Under the pieces are notes generated by a model that saw nothing but the letters and a program-made list of their open reading frames with translations, ran no database searches and was not told where the DNA came from. A stretch of DNA of 64,000 nucleotides. Origin: Candidatus Nezhaarchaeota archaeon (lineage in GTDB: Archaea > Thermoproteota > Methanomethylicia > Nezhaarchaeales > WYZ-LMO8). The translations under genes and the position numbers were made by a program. The stretch lies in NCBI GenBank assembly GCA_025059375.1, contig JANXDO010000001.1:108575-172574 (forward strand), given 5' to 3'. How positions within the stretch are numbered: the first letter of the stretch is position 1; every line of letters starts with the position of its first letter. Shown in pieces: positions 35,794-44,320 of the stretch.

Positions 35794-35814
35794 CGGACTA
35801 CTCCATGATAAATC

Positions 35815-36144
35815 GTGAAAGGGGAGATATCTCTCGAACTATTCAACTCTCTTGACCTTAGGGTCGGGGTCGTAGTAGAGGCTGAGAGGATACCCAATAC
35901 GAGGAAGTTACTGAAATTGAAAGTCGATATAGGTGATGAAGTTAGGGAGATCGTTGTTGGGGGAGCTGAGTACTATGACCCAAGCTACTTCATCGGCAAG
36001 CACTTTATAGTCTTGGTCAACTTAAAGCCGAAGAAGATAGCTGGAGTAGAGTCGAGAGGTATGCTACTCGCTGCAGACGTGAATAACAAGCCCGTATGGT
36101 TAACTGTTGATAGCCCCGTCCCTCCAGGATCAAGAGTAAGATAG
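35815..36144 (+). CDS. tRNA-binding OB-fold protein (CsaA/MetRS-beta-like)
   Basis: The 109-residue protein is a single EMAPII/Arc1p-type OB-fold: FNSLDLRVGVVVEAERIPNTRKLLKLKVDIG, then VVGGAEYYDP, and NLKPKKIAGVESRGMLLAAD. These modules bind tRNA and occur as separate proteins or as the C-terminal part of MetRS. Start is GTG with no clear ribosome binding site. Likely a stand-alone MetRS partner or a CsaA-like chaperone. Confidence 0.85.
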   Translation: MKGEISLELFNSLDLRVGVVVEAERIPNTRKLLKLKVDIGDEVREIVVGGAEYYDPSYFIGKHFIVLVNLKPKKIAGVESRGMLLAADVNNKPVWLTVDSPVPPGSRVR

Positions 36145-36279
36145 GTGAAGTAACAACATGTTCTCAACATATGCAAAACACGCCATAGAGTTTAAGGAAG
36201 CGATACTTATTTCACTCTCTGAATCATTAATAACCTGAAAACACACATAACTGATTAAAATCTTGGAGAGGTGATTTAA

Positions 36280-37740
36280 TTGTCTTCAAAGGGCGTCCAA
36301 TTAAGGCAAATCAATGAGTTCACATGGGAAGTGCCCAGAGATTATAAACCAGGTATGAGAGTTCCAGTTAGGATATATGCTGATAAGGTCTTGCTCAATA
36401 AGATGCTTGAGGACTTAACGATAGTGCAAGCAGTGAATGTATCTTACCTCCCCGGAATACATAAGTGGTCCATAACTCTCCCTGATGGACATCAAGGCTA
36501 CGGCTTCCCAATAGGTGGAGTAGCAGCATTAGATGCTGAGGAGGGTGTAATAAGCCCAGGTGGCATAGGCTACGACATAAACTGTGGTGTCCGCATTCTC
36601 ACTACAAACTTGACGTACAATGATGTTAAGCCGGTAATAGAGGATTTAATAACAACGATATTCCAGCTAGTCCCATCCGGGTTAGGTTCAACGACTGAAG
36701 CAGTTAAATTAACGAGAGCAGAGCTGGATGAGGTCTTAGCTGAAGGGGTTAAATGGGCTATTGAGCGTGGATACGGTTGGAGCAAGGATGCTGAGTACTG
36801 TGAGGAAGGAGGGTGCATGAAGTCGGCAGACCCATCAAAAGTATCATCGAGAGCTAAAGATAGAGGGTTCGATCAGCTTGGGACCCTCGGCAGTGGGAAT
36901 CACTTCCTAGAAGTCCAAGTAGTAGACAAGATATTTGACCCTGAAGTAGCAAAGGTCTTCGGCATCTACGAAGAAGGCCAGGTAACGGCAATGATACATA
37001 CTGGCAGCAGAGGTCTCGGACACCAAGTTTGCAGTGATTACTTGCGAATTATGGAGATGGCTGTGAGGAAATATAAGATAAGCATACCTGATAGGGAGCT
37101 TGCATGTGCACCAACAACATCTGGAGAAGCTGAGGATTACTTCGCAGCTATGTCAGCAGCAGCGAACTTTGCATGGTGTAACAGACAGATGATAACTCAC
37201 TGGGTTAGAGAGGCTTTTAAGAAGACGTTTAGAAGAGACCCTGAAGACCTTGGAATGAACTTGATATACGATGTCGCTCACAATATATGCAAAATCGAGA
37301 CCCACAAAGTTAACGGTACGACCAGGAAGGTTTACGTACACAGGAAAGGAGCAACGCGAGCTTTTCCTCCCGGCCACCCCGACTTACCAGCTAAGTATAG
37401 GTCAGCCGGTCAGCCGGTCTTAATACCCGGCTCAATGGGTACTAGTTCTTGGATTTTAGTTGGAAACCCGAAGGCAATGGAAATAACATTCGGATCGACA
37501 GCCCATGGCGCTGGTAGAACATTGTCAAGGGAGCAGGCCCTAAGAGCTGTTAGGGGTTCAGAAGTTTTAAAGGAGCTGGAGGGCAAGGGCATTGCTGTTA
37601 AAGCCGCTAACATAAGGGTCCTGGCCGAAGAGTGGGACAGAGCATACAAGGATGTCGACAGAGTCGTTGAAGTGAGCCATAAGGTTGGGATAGCTACAAA
37701 AGTCGTTAGATTGAGACCAATAGCCGTAACTAAAGGCTAG
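36280..37740 (+). CDS. rtcB: RNA-splicing ligase RtcB
   Basis: The 486-residue protein matches RtcB across its length: LPDGHQGYGFPIGG, SPGGIGYDINCGVRIL, GSGNHFLEVQ, HTGSRGLGHQV, KGATRAFPPGHP and a C-terminal SSWILVG then STAHGAGR, which holds the guanylylated His. It joins 2',3'-cyclic phosphate ends to 5'-OH ends after tRNA intron removal. No intein is present, unlike in many archaeal rtcB genes. TTG start after GGAGAGGTGATTTAA. Confidence 0.97.
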   Translation: MSSKGVQLRQINEFTWEVPRDYKPGMRVPVRIYADKVLLNKMLEDLTIVQAVNVSYLPGIHKWSITLPDGHQGYGFPIGGVAALDAEEGVISPGGIGYDINCGVRILTTNLTYNDVKPVIEDLITTIFQLVPSGLGSTTEAVKLTRAELDEVLAEGVKWAIERGYGWSKDAEYCEEGGCMKSADPSKVSSRAKDRGFDQLGTLGSGNHFLEVQVVDKIFDPEVAKVFGIYEEGQVTAMIHTGSRGLGHQVCSDYLRIMEMAVRKYKISIPDRELACAPTTSGEAEDYFAAMSAAANFAWCNRQMITHWVREAFKKTFRRDPEDLGMNLIYDVAHNICKIETHKVNGTTRKVYVHRKGATRAFPPGHPDLPAKYRSAGQPVLIPGSMGTSSWILVGNPKAMEITFGSTAHGAGRTLSREQALRAVRGSEVLKELEGKGIAVKAANIRVLAEEWDRAYKDVDRVVEVSHKVGIATKVVRLRPIAVTKG

Positions 37741-37745
37741 CTTCA

Positions 37746-38606
37746 TCACCTTTTGGCTAGTTTAACGGCATACTCAACAATCTTCCCAGCTATGTCTACC
37801 CCTGTTACTGCAGCTGCATTTCTGAACTCAGTTACACTATTTAGCTCGTGAACCAAGAGCCCCCTCTTACTCTCAAGACAGTCAACGCCAACAACGTGAG
37901 CTTTAACTGCTTTGGCAGCCTTCAAGCTAACCTCTCTAAGTTCATCTGTTATCTCCATCTTAACGGCCCTGCCTCCAAGAGCAGTATTAGATCTCCACTC
38001 ACCTGGAGCAGCATAACGGTATATGGCCGTAATCACTTCATCACCGACCACAAAGCACCTTATATCCCTACCAGGCTTGTCTACGTACTCTTGGATGTAG
38101 AATACCTGGTATAAGGGATAGAGGAGCTCACGATGCTCTATCACCACTTTAGCAGACTCTAGATCTTTTACGAGTGAGACTAGTCTACCCCAGCTACCTA
38201 CAACGGGCTTAAAGACAGCTGGGTAACCAACCTCGTTAAGTGCATTTAATGCACCTTCACGAGTAAAAGCTACATAAGTCTTTGGAGTTGGCACTCCAGC
38301 CTTATTAAGCATGAGTGTAGTTAACAACTTATCACCACATATGAGCATGGTCTGGAAGGAGTTTATGACTGGTACCCCCACGCTCTCCATTATTGCTGTC
38401 AAGTATAAAGCCCTGTAATGCCCCACGCACCTCTGAATTGCAACATCGCCCTTAAGGATCTTTGAATTCACATTATAGCTAGTTATATCCATAAATGAAT
38501 CCTTTATGTCCACGAAATCCATGGAGACGCCTAGCTTCTCTCCAGCTCTATGTATCGCCTTCTCCTCAGCTCTAATCCTATCGTACAGCACTATTACCTT
38601 AACCAA
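37746..38606 (-). CDS. lysX: LysW ligase LysX (ATP-grasp, RimK family)
   Basis: The 286-residue ATP-grasp protein has KPVVGSWGRLVSLV, YIQEYVDKPGRDIRCFVVGD and a C-terminal HELNSVTEFRNAAAVTGVDIAGKIVEY. It joins the C-terminal glutamate of LysW to the amino group of alpha-aminoadipate or glutamate. It is directly downstream of lysW (3 bases) and has a close paralogue at 43475. The EFRN motif resembles lysine-pathway LysX, so I name it lysX; the split of labour is inference. TTG start with GGGGAG upstream. Confidence 0.88.
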   Translation of the reverse strand: MVKVIVLYDRIRAEEKAIHRAGEKLGVSMDFVDIKDSFMDITSYNVNSKILKGDVAIQRCVGHYRALYLTAIMESVGVPVINSFQTMLICGDKLLTTLMLNKAGVPTPKTYVAFTREGALNALNEVGYPAVFKPVVGSWGRLVSLVKDLESAKVVIEHRELLYPLYQVFYIQEYVDKPGRDIRCFVVGDEVITAIYRYAAPGEWRSNTALGGRAVKMEITDELREVSLKAAKAVKAHVVGVDCLESKRGLLVHELNSVTEFRNAAAVTGVDIAGKIVEYAVKLAKR

Positions 38607-38609
38607 TAC

Positions 38610-38780
38610 CTACTCTCCCCAATCCTCCTTTACAGTTTCAGCTGGCTTTAGTTTAAGCTGCCCCCCTTCAAAGTAAACCTCGTACTCCTGCCCGCAATCA
38701 GGGCAACTTACTATCTCCCCCGTTATTGCATCATCCGGTACTTTTATGTCTCCATCACAATCTGGACATTTAACCTTCAT
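38610..38780 (-). CDS. lysW: LysW amino-group carrier protein
   Basis: About 56 residues from ATG 38780: a zinc ribbon (CPDCDGDI and CPDCGQEYEV) followed by an acidic tail ending EDWGE, the signature of LysW. The last Glu receives the substrate amino group and shields it while LysZ, LysY, LysJ and LysK act. An in-frame TTG at 38798 would add six residues with no better ribosome site. Confidence 0.95.
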   Translation of the reverse strand: MKVKCPDCDGDIKVPDDAITGEIVSCPDCGQEYEVYFEGGQLKLKPAETVKEDWGE

Positions 38781-38849
38781 TAGGACTTTAACCCCCAATA
38801 AAGCATGCGAAGTTAACTTATCATTAAGACTTATTAAAGTTTCTGCATT

Positions 38850-39278
38850 TTACCATTCTCTCAGTACAATCATGGTGTTCGTAGACTTAACCCCCTTAAC
38901 TCTTCTGAGCTCGTCAATACATCTGTTCACTTCAGCCATACTTGGTGAGGATATTAAGGCCACGACGTCGTACAGCCCGGTAACCTCATAAACACGCTCA
39001 ACACCCCCGGCTTCTCTGACTTTGCGCGATACCTCTGAAGTATCCGTTGAGGGATCTACAGTTATGAGGGTTATAGCTCTAACCCTAGCTACAAAGTCAA
39101 CCTCAACCGTAAACCTCTTAATAATACCAAGCCTTAAGAGGCGATTAATCCTCTTCCTAACACCGGCCTCAGATAAGCCGACCTTATTCGCTATCTCAGT
39201 GTAAGGTGTCCTAGAATCCTTAATTAGTAGGTTTATTATCATGTGATCAATATCGTCAAGTTGTTGCAATTCTTGCAC
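38850..39278 (-). CDS. Lrp/AsnC family transcription regulator
   Basis: The 142-residue protein has an N-terminal winged helix (DDIDHMIINLLIKDSRTPYTEIANKVGLSEAGVRKRINRLLRLGIIKRF) in pieces typical of Lrp, and a C-terminal RAM domain (VYEVTGLYDVVALISSPS). Its place between lysW and lysK makes it a candidate LysM-like regulator responding to lysine or arginine. Confidence 0.92.
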   Translation of the reverse strand: MQELQQLDDIDHMIINLLIKDSRTPYTEIANKVGLSEAGVRKRINRLLRLGIIKRFTVEVDFVARVRAITLITVDPSTDTSEVSRKVREAGGVERVYEVTGLYDVVALISSPSMAEVNRCIDELRRVKGVKSTNTMIVLREW

Positions 39279-39335
39279 CTTTGCACATTATTTAAACTCA
39301 CTTCAAGTATTAGACACGACTATCACAGAAAAACT

Positions 39336-40439
39336 TTACTTACTACTTACTAGTCTCTCCGCCCACCACAATGTTCTAGTTAAGACAGATATGGACTTCA
39401 AGTACCCGCTCACGCTAATCCTCTCCCAAGCAGTGTGATCTAAACTTGAATCACCAGGGCCATAAGCAACCATCTCAGCTTTCCTCCACTTTGTCGCCGC
39501 CACATTAATATCACTCGTACCAGTCTTGAACACAAAGCTTGGTTTAACGTTAAGCTCCTCACTAACAGCCCTCGTAAAAGCCCTAGCTATAATACTGGAT
39601 CTACTTGCAACATAGGCCTCAACACAATCACTCCATTTAACATCCACTTTAATGCCCCTACTAGTTGAGTGATGCTGAACATAGCTCTTAACAAGCTCGA
39701 TTACATCTTGACACTTCAGCTTAGGTGGAATTCGAACATTAAACGTTAATGTGCACCTACTTGGAACAAAGACGCTTTTGCCGCCACCATCAATTGCAGT
39801 TAAACAATAAGTGAGCGAGTGAAACTTGCTGCCCTCTCGATTATAGTCGTCAAACCTCTTCTTTAATCCCTCCCACAGAGACCAAGCCTCCTCAATTGAG
39901 TTCTTGAAAAACCATGGGCTTGACGAGTGCCCTCGCTCCGTCTTTATAGTCAACTTAAAGTTTATACCGCCTTTATACCCAATAGCCAAGCTTGAAATCC
40001 CACTAGGTTCACCAAACACTGCTACGTCAGGTTCCTCGATCGTCTCAATTAGGTGGTACATGCCCCTGCTTGAGCCTTCCTCCTCAACGACACCTGCAAT
40101 GATCAGGTTTAGCCCCCCTCCTAGGTTGACGTATCTCTTAGCAGCCAGTATGAGCGTAGCTAAGGGTCCTTTGGCATCTACAGCCCCCCTCCCCCAGACC
40201 TCATCACCTTCAATCTTAACCGGTATGAAGCCCGGCACAGTATCCATGTGGCCACATAATAAGACCCTAGGCCCCTTACCTTTGACCTCTCCTACAACAT
40301 TCCCAACAGCATCAGTATGCGCTTGAAAACCAAGATCTCTCATCCTAGATACGAGGTACTTAGCCAGCTCTCCCTCATAGCCGGTAGGGCTATAGATTTT
40401 CAGGAGGTCGAGTAGGAACTCTACCTCAGGGATTGACAT
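39336..40439 (-). CDS. lysK: LysW-lysine/ornithine hydrolase LysK (M20 peptidase family)
   Basis: The 367-residue protein has M20 metal motifs: LLCGHMDTVPG, WGRGAVDAKGPLA, VVEEEGSSRGM, FGEPSG and a terminal DHTAWERI. It releases lysine or ornithine from LysW in the last step. The start overlaps the lysJ end by 14 bases. Its position at the end of the argGH-argX-lysYZJK operon implies use in both pathways. Confidence 0.92.
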   Translation of the reverse strand: MSIPEVEFLLDLLKIYSPTGYEGELAKYLVSRMRDLGFQAHTDAVGNVVGEVKGKGPRVLLCGHMDTVPGFIPVKIEGDEVWGRGAVDAKGPLATLILAAKRYVNLGGGLNLIIAGVVEEEGSSRGMYHLIETIEEPDVAVFGEPSGISSLAIGYKGGINFKLTIKTERGHSSSPWFFKNSIEEAWSLWEGLKKRFDDYNREGSKFHSLTYCLTAIDGGGKSVFVPSRCTLTFNVRIPPKLKCQDVIELVKSYVQHHSTSRGIKVDVKWSDCVEAYVASRSSIIARAFTRAVSEELNVKPSFVFKTGTSDINVAATKWRKAEMVAYGPGDSSLDHTAWERISVSGYLKSISVLTRTLWWAERLVSSK

Positions 40440-41607
40440 TGCTCAGCACTCTTGCAAGAGCATCAATTATAGCATCAACATCATTCTTCGTTAAGCAAAG
40501 TGGAGGCAGAAACCTAATCACAGTCCTACCCGAATATGCCGCTAAGACCCCTCTCTCTACGAGTGATAGCAGTACGTCTCTTATGTCGACCCTAAGCTCT
40601 AAGGCTTGCATGAGCCCCATGCCCCTTGCATCCCTTATAACCTTAAACTCATCTTTAAGCTCGCTTAGCCTATTGAGCATGTACTCACCAGTTAGCCTAC
40701 AGTTTTCAAGAAGTCCATCCTCTAATATGACATCAAGGGTTGCACTAGCTGCTGCACACGCCAGTGGATTACCTCCAAAAGTTGTTGTGTGCTCACCAAC
40801 CTTAAGCTTGACCATTAACTCATCCCTAGCCGCGGTAGCTCCCATCGGTAACCCCCCAGCTATGCCCTTAGCCATGCACATTATGTCAGGATCCACGTTC
40901 CAATGCTCACACGCCCACAACCTACCAGTTCTACCAAAGCCTGTCTGAACCTCATCAACTATTAGCAAGACCCCCCTCTTAGTGCACTCATCTCTCACTT
41001 GAGTTAAAAAGTCTGGAGGGGGCAGTATCACTCCACTCTCACCTTGAATCGGCTCAACTACAACTGCAGCCACGTCCTCAGTCATGGCTTCTCGCAACTT
41101 ATCAATATTGCCGTAGGGAACGAACTTAACGAAGTTGGGGAGGGGCTCGAACGGTCCTCTGTACTTCTGGTCCCACGTTAGTGATAAGGCCCCCAGGGTT
41201 TTGCCATGGTACCCCCTCATCATCGATATTATCGTCCTCTTACCCGTAGCCCTCCAGGCTATCTTTATGGCAGCCTCAATAGCTTCAGCACCACTGTTAC
41301 ATAGATAAACCCTCGTTAATCCCTTTGGTAGGACTTTAACAAGTTTCTCTAAATACTCAGACCTCATGTCGTTGTAGCAGGATCCGTGGCAAGTTATGAG
41401 CTTTTCACATTGCTTCTTTATCGCCTCAACAACCTTAGGATTACAGTGACCCACCAGAGCAGCTCCATAGCCAGCAATACAATCAACATACTCTTTACCT
41501 TTGTCATCCCACACCTTAGCTCCAAACCCTCTAATTATCGTGATGGGGAGCTTCTGATATGTCGGGGCTAAGTGAGCATCTTCTATTGACTTATAATCAC
41601 GATCCAA
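40426..41607 (-). CDS. lysJ: LysW-aminoadipate/glutamate semialdehyde aminotransferase LysJ
   Basis: The 393-residue class III aminotransferase has the PLP lysine in MCMAKGIAGGLPMGA, the LLIVDEVQTGFGRTG stretch, and CNSGAEAIEAAIK. It aminates the LysW-bound semialdehyde. The start overlaps lysZ by 11 bases. ArgD-type acetylornithine aminotransferases look alike, but the lys neighbours favour LysJ. Confidence 0.92.
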   Translation of the reverse strand: MDRDYKSIEDAHLAPTYQKLPITIIRGFGAKVWDDKGKEYVDCIAGYGAALVGHCNPKVVEAIKKQCEKLITCHGSCYNDMRSEYLEKLVKVLPKGLTRVYLCNSGAEAIEAAIKIAWRATGKRTIISMMRGYHGKTLGALSLTWDQKYRGPFEPLPNFVKFVPYGNIDKLREAMTEDVAAVVVEPIQGESGVILPPPDFLTQVRDECTKRGVLLIVDEVQTGFGRTGRLWACEHWNVDPDIMCMAKGIAGGLPMGATAARDELMVKLKVGEHTTTFGGNPLACAAASATLDVILEDGLLENCRLTGEYMLNRLSELKDEFKVIRDARGMGLMQALELRVDIRDVLLSLVERGVLAAYSGRTVIRFLPPLCLTKNDVDAIIDALARVLSNVNP

Positions 41608-42409
41608 AATTGATCACCGTTCCTTGACCCATTAAAGCCGCCGTTATGGGCTCGTCTTTGAAGCCTGATGCTATCACAACTCTCTTCACGCCACCCTCTA
41701 GCGCCTCAATGGCTGCATAAAGCTTCGTTATCATCCCTGCTCCAACCCTCTTTAAGGCTGCTTTTGCCTTGCTTATATCCATCCTATCCACTAGCTTATC
41801 GTTAATGATGATACCCTCGACATCAGTTAATAGCACAAGAGTGTTAGCTTTAAGCGCACTGGCTATGTGAGCTGCAGCCCTATCGCCATCAACGTTGAGT
41901 ACTTCAGCCTCATCACCTATCGCAACTGGGGCTATGACTGGGATCATCCCTTTATTCAGTAGGGCATTTAGGAACTCCCCATTAACCCCTACTATTCTGC
42001 CAGTATACCCTCCTTCTATCGCTCTCCTCCGCCCTCTCTCATCTATTATCACGAGCCTCTTCTTACGCTCCGCCCTCAATAACGCACCATCTACACCCGA
42101 TATCCCTACCGCGTTAACACCAACCTTTATTAGCGAGAGTACGACTTCCTTGTTTATCTTCCCTGCCATAACCATCATGTATATTTCAGCTGTCTCTCTA
42201 TCCGTATACCTACTCCTAAAGCCATCCGGCGACGTTATGAAGACCTGAGGCTTACCAAGCTTCTCGGCTATGGTGGTCACTATGTCTCCCCCTCCATGCA
42301 CAACGACGATCCCTTCCCTGCTAGATACCTTAGCTATGTCTCTAGCCAACTTCTCTAAGACATCCTTATTTGCCACCAGATCTCCACCGAACTTCACCAC
42401 AATTACCAA
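41597..42409 (-). CDS. lysZ: LysW-aminoadipate/glutamate kinase LysZ
   Basis: The 270-residue amino acid kinase has VVVKFGGD at the N-terminus, VVHGGGDIV, NVDGDRAAAHIASAL and LLTDVEGI, all family traits shared with ArgB. It phosphorylates the LysW-bound acyl group. It follows lysY by 10 bases and is followed by lysJ with overlap. Confidence 0.92.
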   Translation of the reverse strand: MVIVVKFGGDLVANKDVLEKLARDIAKVSSREGIVVVHGGGDIVTTIAEKLGKPQVFITSPDGFRSRYTDRETAEIYMMVMAGKINKEVVLSLIKVGVNAVGISGVDGALLRAERKKRLVIIDERGRRRAIEGGYTGRIVGVNGEFLNALLNKGMIPVIAPVAIGDEAEVLNVDGDRAAAHIASALKANTLVLLTDVEGIIINDKLVDRMDISKAKAALKRVGAGMITKLYAAIEALEGGVKRVVIASGFKDEPITAALMGQGTVINFGS

Positions 42410-42419
42410 GGCTTATCAC

Positions 42420-43478
42420 CTATATTGGGTGGAAGCCTGGAAAGTCTAAACCAGTCCTTTCGTCGACACCTATTGCTATGTTGAAGCATTGAACTGCTTG
42501 TCCTGCAGCCCCCTTCATTAGGTTGTCTATGGCTCCGAAAGCAACAACCCTATTAATGCGCTTGTCAACTTCAAAGCCGACATCACAGAAGTTAGTCCCG
42601 ATGACAACCTTAGGATCAGGAAGTCGGTATACCCCCCTCTTATCTCTCACGACCCTCACGAAAGGCTCATTGCCATACATGCTTCTATACATTCTCCATA
42701 AGTCTATGAGATCAATCTTATCAGTTGTATAAACATGGCAGGTTGCTAAGATCCCTCTAACTATGTTGACAGCGTGGGCGGACATTGCAACTTTAACAGG
42801 CTTACCTACGAGGGCTGTCAGTTCTTGCTCTATCTCACCCGTATGTCTATGACCAGTAGGTGAGTATGGTCTTACAACTCCAAACCTTTCGGCATGGAGT
42901 GTCGACATGGAGGGAGCAGTACCAGCACCTGACGATCCTATCTTAACGTCAACGACCACGTGATCTGGGTCCATTATCCCCCTCTTAGCTAATGGTGCTG
43001 ACGCTAAAATTGCAGCTGTGGGCATGCAACCTGGACATGCTATTATCTTAGCCCTCCTTATCTCATCTCTATGGAGCTCGGGCAAGCCGTAAACTGCTTC
43101 TTGGAGCAGCTCCGGGAAAGGGTGCTCCCAGTTGTACCATGCCTTGTAAAGCTTAGGGTCCTTAAATCTGAAGTCGGCGCTTAAGTCTATGACTCTAATT
43201 CCAACCTCTACAAGCTGAGCTGTTAACTTAGCTGATTGAGTGTGTGGAACTGCTAAGAAGGCTACATCACATTCTTCTGTTAACCTCTTAACATTGAGGG
43301 GAGAGAACACCAAATCCGTTAACTTCCTTAAGTTGGCATGTACTCTAAACACATACTCGCCTGCATACCTCCTTGATATTGCTGCCTTGACCTCGGCATA
43401 AGGATGGTAAAGCAGTAGCCTTAGCAACTCCCCTCCAACAAAACCTGATGCTCCAACAATGCCAACCCTCTTCTTCAT
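42420..43478 (-). CDS. lysY: LysW-aminoadipate/glutamate semialdehyde dehydrogenase LysY
   Basis: The 352-residue ArgC-like reductase has the NADP-binding VGIVGASGFVGGELLRLL, the catalytic cysteine in IIACPGCMPTAAILA, and VDVKIGSSGAGTAPS. It reduces the acyl phosphate made by LysZ. The start overlaps the argX stop by 4 bases (ATGA). Confidence 0.93.
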   Translation of the reverse strand: MKKRVGIVGASGFVGGELLRLLLYHPYAEVKAAISRRYAGEYVFRVHANLRKLTDLVFSPLNVKRLTEECDVAFLAVPHTQSAKLTAQLVEVGIRVIDLSADFRFKDPKLYKAWYNWEHPFPELLQEAVYGLPELHRDEIRRAKIIACPGCMPTAAILASAPLAKRGIMDPDHVVVDVKIGSSGAGTAPSMSTLHAERFGVVRPYSPTGHRHTGEIEQELTALVGKPVKVAMSAHAVNIVRGILATCHVYTTDKIDLIDLWRMYRSMYGNEPFVRVVRDKRGVYRLPDPKVVIGTNFCDVGFEVDKRINRVVAFGAIDNLMKGAAGQAVQCFNIAIGVDERTGLDFPGFHPI

Positions 43479-44320
43479 CTCTTACCCTCCCTAACAACGT
43501 ACTCAGCTATCTTGCCTGCTATATCTACACGTGTTGCCGAGAATGCACCTTTAAATTCAACGCTAGTGTTTATCTCATTAACTAGTAAACCCCTACTGCT
43601 TTCAAGACAGTCAACCCCAACAACCTCACCCTTAATTGCTTTGGCTGCCTTAAGCACTAATTCACACTGATCCTCAGTTAACTCGCATGCTACAGCTTTC
43701 CCTCCAAGAGCTATGTTAGTTCGCCACTCACCTTCAGGCGCATACCTGAATATTGAAGTTATGACTTCATCACCCACAACTAAAGATCTCACGTCCCTTG
43801 AGGGCTTATCGATGTACTCCTGAATGTAGAATATGTTATGTAAGATTGGCTCTAAATGCTCTCTATGCTCAAAAATGGTTTTTGCGTATTCACGATCCCT
43901 AATTAAGGCTAGCAATCTACCCCAACTGCCGACAACTGGCTTGACGACCACTGGCAATCCTATTTCGTCAAGTGCTTTAAGCGCACCTTCAACAGTAAAT
44001 GCAACCACAAATCTTGGTGTTGGAATCCCAGCTTTAGCCAACTCTAAGGAGGTATATAATTTATCTCCACCTATCAGTGAAGTCCAAAATGAGTTTATGA
44101 CTCTAATGCCTTCAGCCTCTAATGTAGCTGCCCAGTAGAGACCCCTAAAGTGACTTAAGCACCTGTTAAGTACTATGTCGCCTAACTTTTTGAGCTTACC
44201 TAAGACGGCAACCTCAACCTTAGCATCGACCATCTCTGTTTCAACATTCATTGACTTCAGAGCGTCGAATATAGCCTTCTCTTCCCACCTTAACCTATCG
44301 TACAGTATTGCTACCTTCAT
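43475..44320 (-). CDS. argX: LysW ligase paralogue, probably glutamate-specific ArgX
   Basis: The 281-residue ATP-grasp protein is clearly a paralogue of the 37746 gene (KPVVGSWGRLLALI, YIQEYIDKPSRDVRSLVVGD). The C-terminal motif differs: EINTSVEFKGAFSATRVDIAGK. Its place between argH and lysY suggests it loads glutamate on LysW for arginine (ArgX), while LysX loads aminoadipate. Assignment by context; not proven. Start overlaps argH stop (TAATG). Confidence 0.82.
   Translation of the reverse strand: MKVAILYDRLRWEEKAIFDALKSMNVETEMVDAKVEVAVLGKLKKLGDIVLNRCLSHFRGLYWAATLEAEGIRVINSFWTSLIGGDKLYTSLELAKAGIPTPRFVVAFTVEGALKALDEIGLPVVVKPVVGSWGRLLALIRDREYAKTIFEHREHLEPILHNIFYIQEYIDKPSRDVRSLVVGDEVITSIFRYAPEGEWRTNIALGGKAVACELTEDQCELVLKAAKAIKGEVVGVDCLESSRGLLVNEINTSVEFKGAFSATRVDIAGKIAEYVVREGKR

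Larger units (their letters stand above)
35391..35814. other. Intergenic stretch with a promoter and a possible micro-ORF
   Basis: No known gene. A TATA box (TCTTTATAAGT, 35574-35584) points rightward, with a possible 43-residue reading frame at 35662-35793, described separately. A short inverted repeat ATGGCT/AGCCAT lies at about 35535-35564. No tRNA or CRISPR repeat is seen. Confidence 0.4.

Noticed and set aside
36280-37740. Intein in rtcB
   Set aside because: The gene has the normal uninterrupted length of about 486 codons.
39904-40948. Plus-strand open frames of 140 and 171 codons
   Set aside because: They lie opposite lysK and lysJ, whose family motifs are complete; composition is that of antisense shadows.
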